The notes: generated by a model from the sequence alone, not told the origin. 64,000 bases of DNA from Sphingobacterium sp. N143 (GCF_030325625.1 NZ_JACAIS010000004.1:1-64000); one strand, 5' to 3'; positions 1 to 9,031 are shown, counted from the stretch's first letter. Numbers and translations: made by a program.

Positions 1-365
1 CAGAGGAGTTTGCTAGAAAAATCAATAAACAAAATATTGCAGCTTAACTATGTGTCCATTTTATTGTTGCAATTCCAAAAGATGCTTTTAGAACGGGAAC
101 GCTAACCATAAGGGATAAATATAGCTTTGATTTTCCTGCTATAATTTCAAGTGATGAATGGGACGTTTTTTTAACTAACTTTTGGAAAGATGCCATAGAA
201 TTTGCTCAATTAATTGAACAAATACCAGAAGAAAAACTACAAGAAATTTTTATAGATGAGAAATATGGTACTTATCATCTAAATATAGAGTCGATGATTG
301 AACACTGCTATTATCACTTAGGGCAGATCGTGCTCCTGAAAAAGTATTTTGTCCACATCTCATGA
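1..365 (+). pseudogene. DinB-like protein remnant, broken by an internal stop
   Basis: The frame is open from the window edge, hits a TAA at 45-47, then continues in the same frame to TGA at 363-365. The second part lacks any ATG. Its translation has the helical layout of the C-terminal half of DinB/DUF1572-type four-helix proteins, ending with a YHLGQI motif that in this family carries a metal-binding histidine. The residues just before and after the stop (NIAA, then LCVHF) look like one continuous helix, so I read it as one gene with a nonsense change. A separate upstream gene ending at 47 plus a truncated second gene is the alternative. Only the C-terminal part is visible. Confidence 0.4.
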
Positions 366-375
366 TGTGGTTTTT
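353..375 (+). terminator. Hairpin terminator of the GCCACATC family
   Basis: Perfect 7 bp stem CCACATC/GATGTGG with loop TCAT, followed by five T. It overlaps the end of the DinB remnant. It belongs to a set of near-identical hairpins found at several gene ends in this window. Confidence 0.7.
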
Positions 376-450
376 GAACTAAATTTATAAACCTATAAAG
401 CATGCAAATAAATGAGAATTTTAATAGATTTGGTATAAAGCTGAATTATC

Positions 451-1719
451 ATGAAGAATAGTACCAAGATCACAAATGCAAGCATAGAATCTGCCGGTCT
501 ACCAAAAGATGCCAAACAGGCCATTGCTGAATATATATGGAATGGATTTGATGCTAAAGCTACTGCCGTGTCCATTGATATCAAGAGTAATGAACTGGGC
601 TTTATCGAACGTATCAGCATCCGTGATAATGGAGAAGGTATCATGCCGGACACCTTGGACTATTCATTTGGTAATTTTCTGGACTCGCTCAAGAAAGGGC
701 AACCAAAACGGACTTCATATACCCGCGGTAAAAAAGGGAAAGGACGATTCTCTTTTTCTCTTTTTGCAACACGTGCCACCTGGCATACTGTCGTAGTCCA
801 ACACGATGCGCTCATAGCTTATACATTAATCATAGACAGAGATACAAAAGAATCGTACGAAAGCTCCGAACCGCTGCCAGCACAAGCGGAACACTCGGGT
901 ACTGAAGTGGTCCTCGATGGCGTATTTGGACTGAATGCAATGACACTCGAATCGGAGGAATTCAGGGATTTTCTGGCACAGGAATTTGGTTGGTTCTTGC
1001 ATCTGAATAAGGATACGGGCTACAGTATCAAGATAAATGGTAAACCGATCTCCTATCAGCAGCTGATTCAGGAGACTGATGAAACCTCGGTGACGATATA
1101 CAGCCCCCAGGAGAATTCGTTCGTATTTAAGATTAACTATATCCGATGGAAATATCCGATAGGTGACCGCTACTATTATTATTTTCTGAACAGTCATAAA
1201 GTGGAGGTGGCCAAACTGCTAAGCAGCTTTAATAATAATGCGATCGAGTTCCACCATTCGGTGTATGTGGAGTCCGCTTTTTTTGACGGTTTTGAAATCT
1301 CGGATATGACGCTGTCTACTGAAGGAAACTTATTCAGCGAGAAAGAACAGCAAGTAGTATACCGCAAGCTATTGGCCGAATTACGTGATATGCTGGAAAG
1401 GAAACAGAAGAAATATGTACGTGAAAAGGCGGTGGACATCAAACTAGAAGAACTCGCACAGAAGGACCTTTTACCCCGTTATGGTGCTTCTGATACAGAT
1501 AAGGATCGTAAGGCTACGCTTCTACAACTGGTGCAGGAGCTTTACATTGCCAATCCACGCGCCTTTGTGGGTATTAAAGCTGATTTAATTAGGACTTACT
1601 TGGGTTTTTTGGATCTCTTGTTACAAACAGACCGTAAAGCGGAGATACTGCCCATCATTGAACAGGCTATCCCCCTATCGGATAAAGAACGGGAAAGGAT
1701 AGGTATAATATTGCAGTAA
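451..1719 (+). CDS. GHKL-type ATPase (MORC/Hsp90-like ATP-binding protein)
   Basis: 422 residues. The N-terminal ~150 residues carry the Bergerat ATP-binding fold: an N-box with E27 and N31 (AEYIWNGFDA), a G1 box around D59 (RDNGEGI), and a glycine-rich lid (RGKKGKGRFS near residue 92). This is the arrangement of the Hsp90/MutL/MORC group, not of histidine kinases, and no phospho-acceptor or receiver domain follows. The C-terminal half is charged and helical with no domain I recognise. The stop codon lies one base before the ATG of the next gene, so the two are almost certainly co-translated. Bacterial MORC-type ATPases often sit in defence or DNA-handling loci, but nothing here proves that role. 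Confidence 0.75.
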   Translation: MKNSTKITNASIESAGLPKDAKQAIAEYIWNGFDAKATAVSIDIKSNELGFIERISIRDNGEGIMPDTLDYSFGNFLDSLKKGQPKRTSYTRGKKGKGRFSFSLFATRATWHTVVVQHDALIAYTLIIDRDTKESYESSEPLPAQAEHSGTEVVLDGVFGLNAMTLESEEFRDFLAQEFGWFLHLNKDTGYSIKINGKPISYQQLIQETDETSVTIYSPQENSFVFKINYIRWKYPIGDRYYYYFLNSHKVEVAKLLSSFNNNAIEFHHSVYVESAFFDGFEISDMTLSTEGNLFSEKEQQVVYRKLLAELRDMLERKQKKYVREKAVDIKLEELAQKDLLPRYGASDTDKDRKATLLQLVQELYIANPRAFVGIKADLIRTYLGFLDLLLQTDRKAEILPIIEQAIPLSDKERERIGIILQ

Positions 1720-1720
1720 T

Positions 1721-2209
1721 ATGAGTGTAAAAGTTCCAATCGTTCGACAAGTATCCTGGCCAGCAATCCTGGTCATCATCGTATTATGGATACTTTTTTT
1801 AGCCGTCTTTGCATTTTTCATTCCAAAACACGGGCTTTTTATCGGTGCAGTCCTATTTGCCCTATTATCCATTGTATTGCAGCAGACAATCCCCTTAAGC
1901 CATAAAAAAGGGATGAAAGCGATCAAGCAAAAAGACTTCAAGACGGCCTCGGAATACTTCAGCCAGAGCGCTGATTTTTTCACAAAAAACAAGTGGTTGG
2001 ACAAATACCGTGCGGTAACGCTATTGAGTGCTTCAAAGATGTGTTATCGGGAAATGGCGCTCTGTAATATTGCATTCTGCTATGCACAGACCATGCAACC
2101 TGAAAAGGCAAAGGCTCTTTATGAACAGATCCTAGAAGAATACCCGGACAATGGAATCGCCTATTACAGTCTGAGTTCAATAAATACGTTCTCAAATAAA
2201 ACTGATTAA
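1721..2209 (+). CDS. Membrane-anchored TPR-like protein
   Basis: 162 residues. Two hydrophobic segments (about 14-34 and 37-57) are followed by a soluble part with tetratricopeptide-like helices: a repeat around residues 68-86 (KGMKAIKQKDFKTASEYFSQ) and another around 110-150 ending KALYEQILEEYPDNGIAYYSL. The topology suggests an inner-membrane hairpin presenting a small cytoplasmic TPR scaffold. It starts one base after the ATPase stop, so it is probably the functional partner of that ATPase. I cannot name a family. Confidence 0.7.
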   Translation: MSVKVPIVRQVSWPAILVIIVLWILFLAVFAFFIPKHGLFIGAVLFALLSIVLQQTIPLSHKKGMKAIKQKDFKTASEYFSQSADFFTKNKWLDKYRAVTLLSASKMCYREMALCNIAFCYAQTMQPEKAKALYEQILEEYPDNGIAYYSLSSINTFSNKTD

Positions 2210-2334
2210 TAGCATCCTATTAGAAGGGGTATCGAGCAGCTAAGCGCCCTTATTTAAAAATTGCAATACCAAATTTATTTGCTTAAATTGCTATAAGAAA
2301 GATATTTTGAAAAGAGTTACCAATTCAAAAAATC

Positions 2335-2514
2335 ATGGAATCAATCTTTAGAAAACTAATGTACGGCCTGATGCTTTTGGAGATATCATTGATATTTTTT
2401 CGCTATATCAATGGAGGGGCTGATTCTTTTACTAGCGGGCTTTCAATTATGCTAATATCCCAAATAGCAATAGTAGTCATGACACTATCAAAACAAAAAA
2501 AGAGTAGTGCATAA
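2335..2514 (+). CDS. Small membrane protein (59 aa)
   Basis: A short frame starting ATGGAATCA and ending TAA at 2512-2514. It encodes two predicted membrane helices (around residues 9-24 and 36-51) and a basic tail KQKKSS. It sits between the ATPase/TPR pair and another small two-helix protein and has the composition of a real membrane protein. No family recognised. Confidence 0.5.
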   Translation: MESIFRKLMYGLMLLEISLIFFRYINGGADSFTSGLSIMLISQIAIVVMTLSKQKKSSA

Positions 2515-2652
2515 AGTCAGCTTCAACAAATAAAGTAACGAAGAGCTACTTAACACCCTATGCAGGGGCGTCTGTCGTTGATGCTGTAGGATTTAATATA
2601 CGCGTATGCTCAATGGAGTCGAAGCTTATCGGGACTAAAATAATTAGGTGAT

Positions 2653-2859
2653 ATGTTTAAGATAAATAAAAAAATAATTTTTATAGCCTTTGTCTTCTGT
2701 CTATTTTTCCTAGGATTGGGGATTAATGATATTATTCACATTTATAGGGACAATCACCGATTAACATTCAATGATTTCTCAATACTTATTCCTTATATCA
2801 TATCGGGGAGTATTTTCTTTTATACGCTGTACATAAAGAAAGATGATAAAGCTACTTAA
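2653..2859 (+). CDS. Small membrane protein (68 aa)
   Basis: Two hydrophobic segments (about 8-27 and 43-61) flanked by lysines, a typical two-pass small inner-membrane protein. Its TAA stop overlaps the antiparallel TAA of the convergent gene on the minus strand through a shared TTAA. No family recognised. It resembles the 59-residue protein just upstream in size and layout, but not clearly in sequence. Confidence 0.5.
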   Translation: MFKINKKIIFIAFVFCLFFLGLGINDIIHIYRDNHRLTFNDFSILIPYIISGSIFFYTLYIKKDDKAT

Positions 2860-3614
2860 GGCCCAATATATTCATGATAACTCTTTTTGATGTAAAGGAT
2901 AATATCATAGTCGGACATGTGTTTCGCTTTGTCAATGTCCGGACGATACAACTGCATGAAACTTTGTAAAGAGTCTCCTTTAAGGCCCGTCAAACTTTGA
3001 ACCATACGCTTTGAAAAGGTGTGGTCAAGATATCGCTCTTCCTCTTCTTTTATCAATTTCTGTTGGAGCTTAGATTGGGGGTTACGTTTTTTCCCTAACA
3101 TAGAAATAACAGAAAGCACATCAACACTAATCAGCGAAGCAGTACTATTGCTAGCTTGATAAGGTGATCTAGGAACATTTGAAGAATAGTTTTTGGTGAT
3201 AAAAATGTCTTTAAATTTGGGTTTGCTATAATTGAAGGCCTTGGCAAATTCTTCCCGAAACTTTAAGGAATCAGCCTTATAATTTCTTAACGGATTGACC
3301 TTGACTTCATCCAACAAAATCGTTGTTTGCTCCATATAGATAACCAGATTATCCAGATTGGTATTATTCACGATATATTTAACTTCACGATATCCGATTG
3401 AAGAAAAGGTGATTGTATCTCCAAGATGAATGCCCGGTAATATAAATTTGCCATAACCATCGGAAAAGGTGCTCCGCGAAGTTACTTTGATCGAAACCCC
3501 CATAAGAAAATCGCCCGAATGCTTATCTTTAATCGTGCCTTTCAGATCTTGTGCAGAAGATAAGTTTGTGATAAAGAGCAATAGCAACAACAATTGTAGT
3601 CCATTCACTTTCAA
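2856..3614 (-). CDS. Exported protein with carboxypeptidase-regulatory-like domain
   Basis: 252 residues with an N-terminal signal peptide (hydrophobic core about residues 6-18, cleavage near SSAQ). Residues ~24-105 form the CarboxypepD_reg-like beta-sandwich seen before TonB-dependent receptors (LKGTIKDKHSGDFLMGVSI, then YGKFILPG and SIGYREV). The remaining ~145 residues are charged and lack a receptor plug or barrel. This stand-alone form is common in Bacteroidota and presumably acts in the periplasm or at the outer membrane; its role is unknown. It is preceded by its own upstream region and ends against the small membrane protein gene. Confidence 0.7.
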   Translation of the reverse strand: MKVNGLQLLLLLLFITNLSSAQDLKGTIKDKHSGDFLMGVSIKVTSRSTFSDGYGKFILPGIHLGDTITFSSIGYREVKYIVNNTNLDNLVIYMEQTTILLDEVKVNPLRNYKADSLKFREEFAKAFNYSKPKFKDIFITKNYSSNVPRSPYQASNSTASLISVDVLSVISMLGKKRNPQSKLQQKLIKEEEERYLDHTFSKRMVQSLTGLKGDSLQSFMQLYRPDIDKAKHMSDYDIILYIKKSYHEYIGP

Positions 3615-3718
3615 TTAGTTTTACAATAAAAATATTATAAAACTAAACCTTTGCCAATGTTATTAACTCTTTTTAACGCATGACGCTTTGATAATAGCCT
3701 CCGGCCATCCAAATAAAA

Positions 3719-3740
3719 AGCCACATCTCAGGACGTGGCT
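3719..3740 (-). terminator. Terminator of the GCCACATC hairpin family
   Basis: Read on the minus strand it gives stem AGCCACGTC/GATGTGGCT with one G.U pair, then TTTTTATTT. It lies 34 bp past the stop of the exported protein at 3774-4220. The wobble pair only works in the minus-strand RNA, which fixes the direction. Confidence 0.7.
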
Positions 3741-3773
3741 CAACAACATTTATATATTTATTTGAGATGGCTC

Positions 3774-4220
3774 TTAGTTATATGAGTTGATCGATTTGGA
3801 GACTTTCCAGCTGTTACCTTCGCGCTCCAAAGTCACAAGATCTGTTTTGGAAAAGTTTTCGAATTTCATCGTTACTTTGGCCACCATATAATCTGCAGAC
3901 TCTTCAAGGATCTCCGTACTTACCGCGCAATTCAGCTGCTCTCCTTTTTGCTTTTTCAAGGATTTGATCACCGCAGTACGGCTATAAGACTGCGCATTGG
4001 AAGCTTGGATCTTTTGGCTGAAACCTTCAGCAAATAACTGCTCCACTCCTGCTGATTCGCCTTCGGTAGTGACCGCAACATAGTGGTCCAATGCGAAGTC
4101 TGCAGTGGAAAGATTAACGTTGGCTTTTGCTGATTTGGAACCTGGTCTTTCAGCAGCCATAGTGAATGTGGATACTGCGATTAAAGCGGCTGCTGTGAAT
4201 GTTTTTACTAATGAATTCAT
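3774..4220 (-). CDS. Small exported protein, paralogue 1 of 3 (NTF2-like layout)
   Basis: 148 residues with a signal peptide (hydrophobic core about 8-21, cleavage after TMAA). The mature part has the helix-helix-four-strand pattern of SnoaL/NTF2-like proteins: ALDHYVAVTTEGESAGVEQLF, a KSLKKQKGE turn, then alternating strands DYMVAKVTMKF, TDLVTLEREG and SWKVSKSI. I assign the fold only weakly and know no catalytic role. It is closely similar to the proteins at 9032-9478 and 11761-12216, and all three share the same upstream leader. The start is fixed by that conserved leader ending AAAGACATT just before the ATG. Confidence 0.75.
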   Translation of the reverse strand: MNSLVKTFTAAALIAVSTFTMAAERPGSKSAKANVNLSTADFALDHYVAVTTEGESAGVEQLFAEGFSQKIQASNAQSYSRTAVIKSLKKQKGEQLNCAVSTEILEESADYMVAKVTMKFENFSKTDLVTLEREGNSWKVSKSINSYN

Positions 4221-4435
4221 AATGTCTTTTTTATTGTGTTAGTAGTTTTCTTCTAAATAATTTGTTCTTCATTTGTGATGAAGTTATCATGAGCATTTCC
4301 ATCTATGCTCATGATGGTTGTTGTTCTTATTTGTTGACTCAAAATTACTGCACAATAGACCCCAGACCTATAGGCTTTAGACCAACGGACAGGAAAACTC
4401 GGTGAATGGCGGAAATGGGGAGGTGAATTTTAACT
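4221..4435 (-). promoter_or_regulatory. Conserved structured leader, copy 1
   Basis: The whole gap up to the stop of the TonB-type barrel gene is conserved with 9479-9690 and 12217-12420. Reading toward the gene it contains a block ending ACCGAGTTTTCC, a LytTR-consensus-like TCCGTTGGT (complement of 4381-4389), a small hairpin (4355-4361 with 4365-4371, pairs kept by G.U wobble), then an 11 bp perfect hairpin (4286-4296 with 4305-4315) and AAAGACATT before the ATG. The same features recur in all copies, with base changes that keep pairing. I infer a promoter plus structured 5' UTR. Confidence 0.65.
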
Positions 4436-6796
4436 TTACATTCCAAGTCTTTCTTTTAAGGTTGTGTTTCCATCGTTTTCTAGACTTTTACTTTTTGACT
4501 TAGCCCCTGCTGAAAAATTATATTTAAAACTAAGAGTAACTTTTCTCGTATCTCTTTTAAGATAACTTTGTGATATCGCTGGCAGATCTTCTGTTTTGAC
4601 TTTTACATTAGCATCATAAAAAAGATCTGAAACGGATAATTTAATGAATGCCTTTTTGCCAAAAAGAGATTTTCGCACGCCCAAGGTCGTGTTTGAAAAA
4701 GCCCCTATGTCATAAAGTCCATCCAAGAATGCAGTACTTCCAAAAAATACAGCCTCAACATTCCATCCGTTTGCTATTGCAAAACTGTTATAGAAACTTA
4801 AATTCCCATAGTACTTAGACTTTCTTTTGATCTCTCCGTCCTCCAGTCCAGGGTAACTAAATTTTAGATGACTACCTTCTAAATATAGATTGGAATTCCA
4901 AAATTTCACAAAATTGAAAGAGCGAGAAAGACTCAATGTCCATTGATATTTATTATAGAAATTGTCTGTAGTAAGGGTATATTTATAGGTTTCAGGGTTA
5001 TATATGTAATAATCATTCAGGCTGTTATTTGTTATAGTATGGTTTAAAGTAAGATTGGTTTCCTTCAAACTGGCATTCATAAAGAACTCATGATGAACTT
5101 CTGGAATTAATTTTGAGTTTCCACGGTTAACAGTATAATTGTCTATGATAAATTCGTATGGTATCAATTTGCTGTATGAAGGTCTATTTATATTTCTAGC
5201 ATACCCAGCAGAGAAAGTATAATTGTCATTGAGCAGATAATCAAATCTTACTTTAGGTAAAAAATGGAAATAGTTTCTTTTGAGGTCCTGCTGCAGAGAA
5301 AGCTTGTAATCTGTATGTTCACCCCTTAATCCTAAACTGAGATTGACCTTTTCAGAAAATTTATATTCACCAGAAAGATAAAGGGCAAAAATGGATTCAT
5401 TAAAACGGCTTTCCAAGGTATCAATTATATTATTCTGATTAAAGCGCTGTATATTATCACTCTGTGTATGAACATATTTCGTTCCGACACTATACTTAAA
5501 CCTTTTATAATTCTTATCAAAATCTATAGCAAATGTCTTTGCATTAAATTTGGAATAGGTATTATTGAATGTATATTGTTTTTCGCTTCCGGTAATCTCT
5601 TCCAATTTCTGATTTTTTTCATTTTCATATACTAGGATATCTCCAGAAAATTGAATCCGCGAATCCAAAGTATCTAAAGTTCGGATATAATTGGTGCCAA
5701 ACGTATAATTGTTGATATCATATTTGATATCATTTTTACTATCTATTTTCGATAAATTATCATTTTCCCTTTTAGTAATGAAAACATTCCCAAGACCATC
5801 GTATTTATTGTAATTTCTTCTAAAAGTAAACGCCAATCTATCATTGTTGGACGGTTGATAGCCCATGCCGGCTGAATAGGATCCAGAATTGTAGTTATTA
5901 TCTGAAAAATCTATATCTTGGTTTAATTCTCCGATTTCCTGGGAATCTTTTATCAATAGTCTATTTTGATAACCTTTTTCAATCATTTTTTTTGTGTTAT
6001 GGTTTGCATCGGCTTCAAAATAAACTTTTCCAAGATTCACACTTGCAGTTAAACCACCACTCCCTCCGGCTTTTATGCCCTTAAATATGCTCCCTTCTAT
6101 TGAAGCAATAATGCCTTTCGTTTTTTTCTTTTTTGTATAGATTTCAATAACAGCCGAAGTATTTCCATCATATTTAGATGAAGGCGCAGTGATGATTTCA
6201 ATTCTTTCAATTTTGTCTCCTGATAGGGTAGATAATACCATTTGCAAAGAGGTTTCTGGTATACGCTGCTTATCGAGAAAAACAGCTATGTTGGTTTTCC
6301 CTTGCACTTTAATTTGATTATTGACAACCTGGACATATGGGCTCATACTTAAAATAGTCATAACATCATTTCCCTGAGCAATATCAGAACCGTCGAGATT
6401 CAGTATGACACGATCTGTTTTATAGCTTAATAATTTTTTCACCCTATTCACCTGAACCTCATCAAGCATCAGCTCATCTTTCATTAGAAAAGTGGTGTCA
6501 GCTTTAGAAGAAGTGCCGGGAATAATAATTTCACGCTCAGCGCTTTTGTACCCTGTCGCTGTTAGTATCATTTTATATCCGCCTGCATGGATATCTTTAA
6601 GCATAAATGAACCATCATGAGCAGACATTAACATTTTGCTTGTCTGATTGTCATCATGATCGATAAGCTTTATAGATACCCCTGCTAAACCTTGCAATGT
6701 TTTTTGATCTACAATGGTACCAGAATATATGTTTTGGCCTTTAGCAGTTAGCGATATAAAAAAAATAGTTGTCAGTAACAGTGTCTTCATTGTCAT
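4436..6796 (-). CDS. TonB-dependent outer-membrane beta-barrel family protein
   Basis: 786 residues. Signal peptide 1-20; carboxypeptidase-regulatory-like domain about 24-105; plug-like segment about 115-215 (LDEVQVNRVKK, then IERIEIITAPSSKYDG); and a long barrel region from about 235 to the end, rich in alternating aromatic strands. It fits the OMP_b-brl_3 group of TonB-dependent receptors that lack a classic SusD partner. It sits just downstream of the LytS/LytTR pair, separated by an 83 bp gap that holds a strong terminator, so it is probably a separate transcript. The substrate cannot be inferred. Confidence 0.85.
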   Translation of the reverse strand: MTMKTLLLTTIFFISLTAKGQNIYSGTIVDQKTLQGLAGVSIKLIDHDDNQTSKMLMSAHDGSFMLKDIHAGGYKMILTATGYKSAEREIIIPGTSSKADTTFLMKDELMLDEVQVNRVKKLLSYKTDRVILNLDGSDIAQGNDVMTILSMSPYVQVVNNQIKVQGKTNIAVFLDKQRIPETSLQMVLSTLSGDKIERIEIITAPSSKYDGNTSAVIEIYTKKKKTKGIIASIEGSIFKGIKAGGSGGLTASVNLGKVYFEADANHNTKKMIEKGYQNRLLIKDSQEIGELNQDIDFSDNNYNSGSYSAGMGYQPSNNDRLAFTFRRNYNKYDGLGNVFITKRENDNLSKIDSKNDIKYDINNYTFGTNYIRTLDTLDSRIQFSGDILVYENEKNQKLEEITGSEKQYTFNNTYSKFNAKTFAIDFDKNYKRFKYSVGTKYVHTQSDNIQRFNQNNIIDTLESRFNESIFALYLSGEYKFSEKVNLSLGLRGEHTDYKLSLQQDLKRNYFHFLPKVRFDYLLNDNYTFSAGYARNINRPSYSKLIPYEFIIDNYTVNRGNSKLIPEVHHEFFMNASLKETNLTLNHTITNNSLNDYYIYNPETYKYTLTTDNFYNKYQWTLSLSRSFNFVKFWNSNLYLEGSHLKFSYPGLEDGEIKRKSKYYGNLSFYNSFAIANGWNVEAVFFGSTAFLDGLYDIGAFSNTTLGVRKSLFGKKAFIKLSVSDLFYDANVKVKTEDLPAISQSYLKRDTRKVTLSFKYNFSAGAKSKSKSLENDGNTTLKERLGM

Positions 6797-6813
6797 ATAT
6801 GTTAGTTATAACA

Positions 6814-6849
6814 AAAAAAAGACTTGATATTTAAATCAAGTCTTTTTTT
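6814..6849 (-). terminator. Terminator after the LytTR gene
   Basis: A 15 bp perfect stem (6814-6828 with 6835-6849) with loop ATTTAA and runs of seven or more T on both strands. It should stop the lytS/lytTR transcript before the barrel gene. Confidence 0.85.
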
Positions 6850-6879
6850 ACACCAAATCCTATTTTTAAGGGACGAATA

Positions 6880-7593
6880 CTAAATTTCGAGAACTTTCAT
6901 CAGCTGTTCTTTATAGGATTCTCCGATGGGGAACAAGCGATCTGAACCTTCCAATTTCAGATGTCCGCCATTGAACGCTGCTATCTTTGAGATGGAAACG
7001 ATAAAGGAACGGTGAATTCTGATAAAACCTGAATTCATTAAAGTAAACTCGAGATCTTTCATATTCATCAATGTTGTCAATTTGTTATTCACAAATGATA
7101 TCGATACATAATTTTTCAGCCCTTCTATATATAGCACTTCGTTGAGCTTTACCTTTAGATACTTGCCTTTTTGGTCCCCTTTGACAAACAAAAAGTCTTT
7201 TACGAGTTTGGGAGTATTTGAGTTGCCAACATTGTTCCTTCTATTGAATTTACCCATAGCAGTCATAAACCTTTCAAAGGTAACCGGCTTCAATAGATAA
7301 TCTACAATATCATTTTCGTACCCCTGAATCGCATATTCTTCAAATGCGGTGACCATAATAAATTTATGCTGTCCATTTTTTATCCTGACAAACTCAAGTC
7401 CTGACAACTCCTCCATATTGATATCGATAAAAACCAGATCTATGTCTTTATTTTTATCCAAATAATCCAAAGCCTGTAAAGGGTTGTTAAAGGTCTTCTT
7501 AAGTTCAAGGTGGGGTGTCTTATTGACATACCCAGCTAGTAGTTCAACAATATGCTGTTCATCATCAATTATAATACAGGTATTCATTATCAA
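6880..7593 (-). CDS. LytTR-family response regulator
   Basis: 237 residues. Receiver domain at residues ~4-120 with the acidic pair DDE (10-12), phospho-acceptor D57 (FIDINM), the MVTA switch threonine and the LLKPV lysine. A LytTR DNA-binding domain follows at ~135-237 (VLYIEGLKNYVSI, then RIHRSFIVSI). It overlaps the sensor kinase gene by four bases, so the two are translated together. LytTR regulators bind pairs of short GTT-containing repeats; such sequences lie upstream of the three paralogous exported-protein genes nearby, which makes those genes candidate targets (inference). Confidence 0.9.
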   Translation of the reverse strand: MIMNTCIIIDDEQHIVELLAGYVNKTPHLELKKTFNNPLQALDYLDKNKDIDLVFIDINMEELSGLEFVRIKNGQHKFIMVTAFEEYAIQGYENDIVDYLLKPVTFERFMTAMGKFNRRNNVGNSNTPKLVKDFLFVKGDQKGKYLKVKLNEVLYIEGLKNYVSISFVNNKLTTLMNMKDLEFTLMNSGFIRIHRSFIVSISKIAAFNGGHLKLEGSDRLFPIGESYKEQLMKVLEI

Positions 7594-8630
7594 ATCCTTA
7601 AAAATACTTCAAAAATATATCTGTCCCCGTCTATATAATTTTTATGTTCAAACCTGTCTTTGTAATATATAGTAAGTCTTCGAATCGTATTCTTTAATCC
7701 TATTCCTGAACTTTCATTATATCTTCTAGGTGTAGCCGGGACATAGTTAATACAAGTGAAATATAAATAATTTTCTTCTATTTTAAAAGATATAGCAATA
7801 GGTTTGTTTGGATCATGCAATATACCATACTTAAAAGCATTTTCTATTACAGTAATGAAAATCAAAGGAATAACTTCAACATCTTTTAATAATGGGTCAT
7901 AACTCAATTTTACATAAATCTGGTTGTTGAATCTAATTTTATAGATTTTAATTAAATTCTCAATGTGCTCGAGCTCTTTTGATAACCGAACATAATGGTT
8001 TTCTCCGTCAGTGGTTGATAACGAATAACGCATGATATTTGAAAGCAAATGAATTGCCTCAGCAAGTTCAGGCGAATTGTTGACCGATTTTCCATAAAGG
8101 AAGCTTAAAGTATTGTAAAGAAAATGTGGGTTTATCTGCGCTTTAAGAAAATCGAGTTCCATCCTTGCGGTTAGAATCTCCTTACTCTGCTTTTCAATGA
8201 GAATTTCACTTTTTTCTTTTTCTACTTTTTGTAATATGGTGGCACTTCTTTTAATCGTCCAATATCCAAAAGAGACAAGATATAATTGAAAATACAGATA
8301 TCCTGATTCGATAAGAAATAGCTTTAATTGAAATTCCTGCTTTATACCATACAAAAGATTAATAAAAGGAATTTTGATCAGATAACGCATGATTAGATAA
8401 AAGGCTAAACAGGCAATAGATAGATAAATAGTCTTGAATAAATTTACTTTACAATAATTGAGGACGTAAGTATAATTTACATAAAAAAATAAGGCCAACA
8501 GTACATGAGATAGGAAAAAATCAATAAGATAAAAATCACTCTCAAGAATATATAACAGCACTAATTTCAATAAAAAATATAAAGTCCAAAGAGTAAATTG
8601 AACTTTGATCGGTTCAAATTGTTTTTTCAT
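7590..8630 (-). CDS. LytS-type sensor histidine kinase
   Basis: 346 residues. Four predicted N-terminal membrane helices span residues ~12-128, followed by a short coiled coil (135-160) and the His_kinase domain with phospho-acceptor H169 in the QINPHFLYN box. The ATPase part shows VIPLIFITVIENAFKYG as the N-box and SGIGLKNTIRRL as the G-box. There is no extracytoplasmic sensor domain, so the signal is probably sensed in or near the membrane. It is the partner of the LytTR regulator, with a four-base overlap. A short damaged frame ends ten bases upstream of its start. Confidence 0.9.
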   Translation of the reverse strand: MKKQFEPIKVQFTLWTLYFLLKLVLLYILESDFYLIDFFLSHVLLALFFYVNYTYVLNYCKVNLFKTIYLSIACLAFYLIMRYLIKIPFINLLYGIKQEFQLKLFLIESGYLYFQLYLVSFGYWTIKRSATILQKVEKEKSEILIEKQSKEILTARMELDFLKAQINPHFLYNTLSFLYGKSVNNSPELAEAIHLLSNIMRYSLSTTDGENHYVRLSKELEHIENLIKIYKIRFNNQIYVKLSYDPLLKDVEVIPLIFITVIENAFKYGILHDPNKPIAISFKIEENYLYFTCINYVPATPRRYNESSGIGLKNTIRRLTIYYKDRFEHKNYIDGDRYIFEVFLRI

Positions 8631-8640
8631 TAAAGATTTA

Positions 8641-8813
8641 TCAATACTCCTCTAATATAATCGTTTTTTTATTTGAGAATTGATTAAGCTTGGTATTTTG
8701 CGGAATTATACATAAGATAGTATCATTCAATTGAAGAATTCTTACTGGGTCTCCTTCTATCGGCGCAGCTTCGCTACATTTTTCTTTTGATTTTTATTTT
8801 TTTTTGAATTCAT
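8641..8813 (-). pseudogene. Frameshifted small ORF upstream of the sensor kinase
   Basis: An ATG at 8813 opens a lysine/asparagine-rich frame that dies after 18 codons. The +1-shifted frame reads a protein-like segment (CSEAAPIEGDPVRILQ, then LNDTILCIIPQNT) down to a TGA at 8641-8643, ten bases before the kinase ATG. Adding one A to the A5 run (complement of 8779-8783) would join both into a 57-residue protein. It may be a decayed small gene or a homopolymer sequencing error. No family recognised. Confidence 0.35.
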
Positions 8814-8944
8814 GATAATTTGATTTATAAGTTTGTCCCTACTCTAACTGCTTTTCGGGTTCCGCAATAATTTTGATATACGAGTATAGTAGCTTAAAAA
8901 AATTGCACATTACTTTTTTACACTAAACCCGATTATCCAGAAAA

Positions 8945-8964
8945 GCCACATCTCACGACGTGGC
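8945..8964 (-). terminator. Terminator of the GCCACATC hairpin family
   Basis: On the minus strand the stem is GCCACGTC/GATGTGGC with loop GTGA, followed by TTTTC. It ends the transcript of 9032-9478. The flanking sequence AACATATGATTCAC is repeated after the similar hairpin at 32291-32308. Confidence 0.7.
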
Positions 8965-9031
8965 CTTAATAAACATATGATTCACTAGTGGTCAGCCTAA
9001 ACTAACCCGACTGACCACTGATGATCGGATA

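Larger units (their letters stand above)
8631..9031. other. Gene-poor gap between the kinase and exported-protein paralogue 2
   Basis: It holds the damaged small ORF (8641-8813), about 120 bp of AT-rich DNA that probably carries the promoter of the kinase operon, and the terminator of paralogue 2 (8945-8964). Nothing else is recognisable. Confidence 0.5.
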
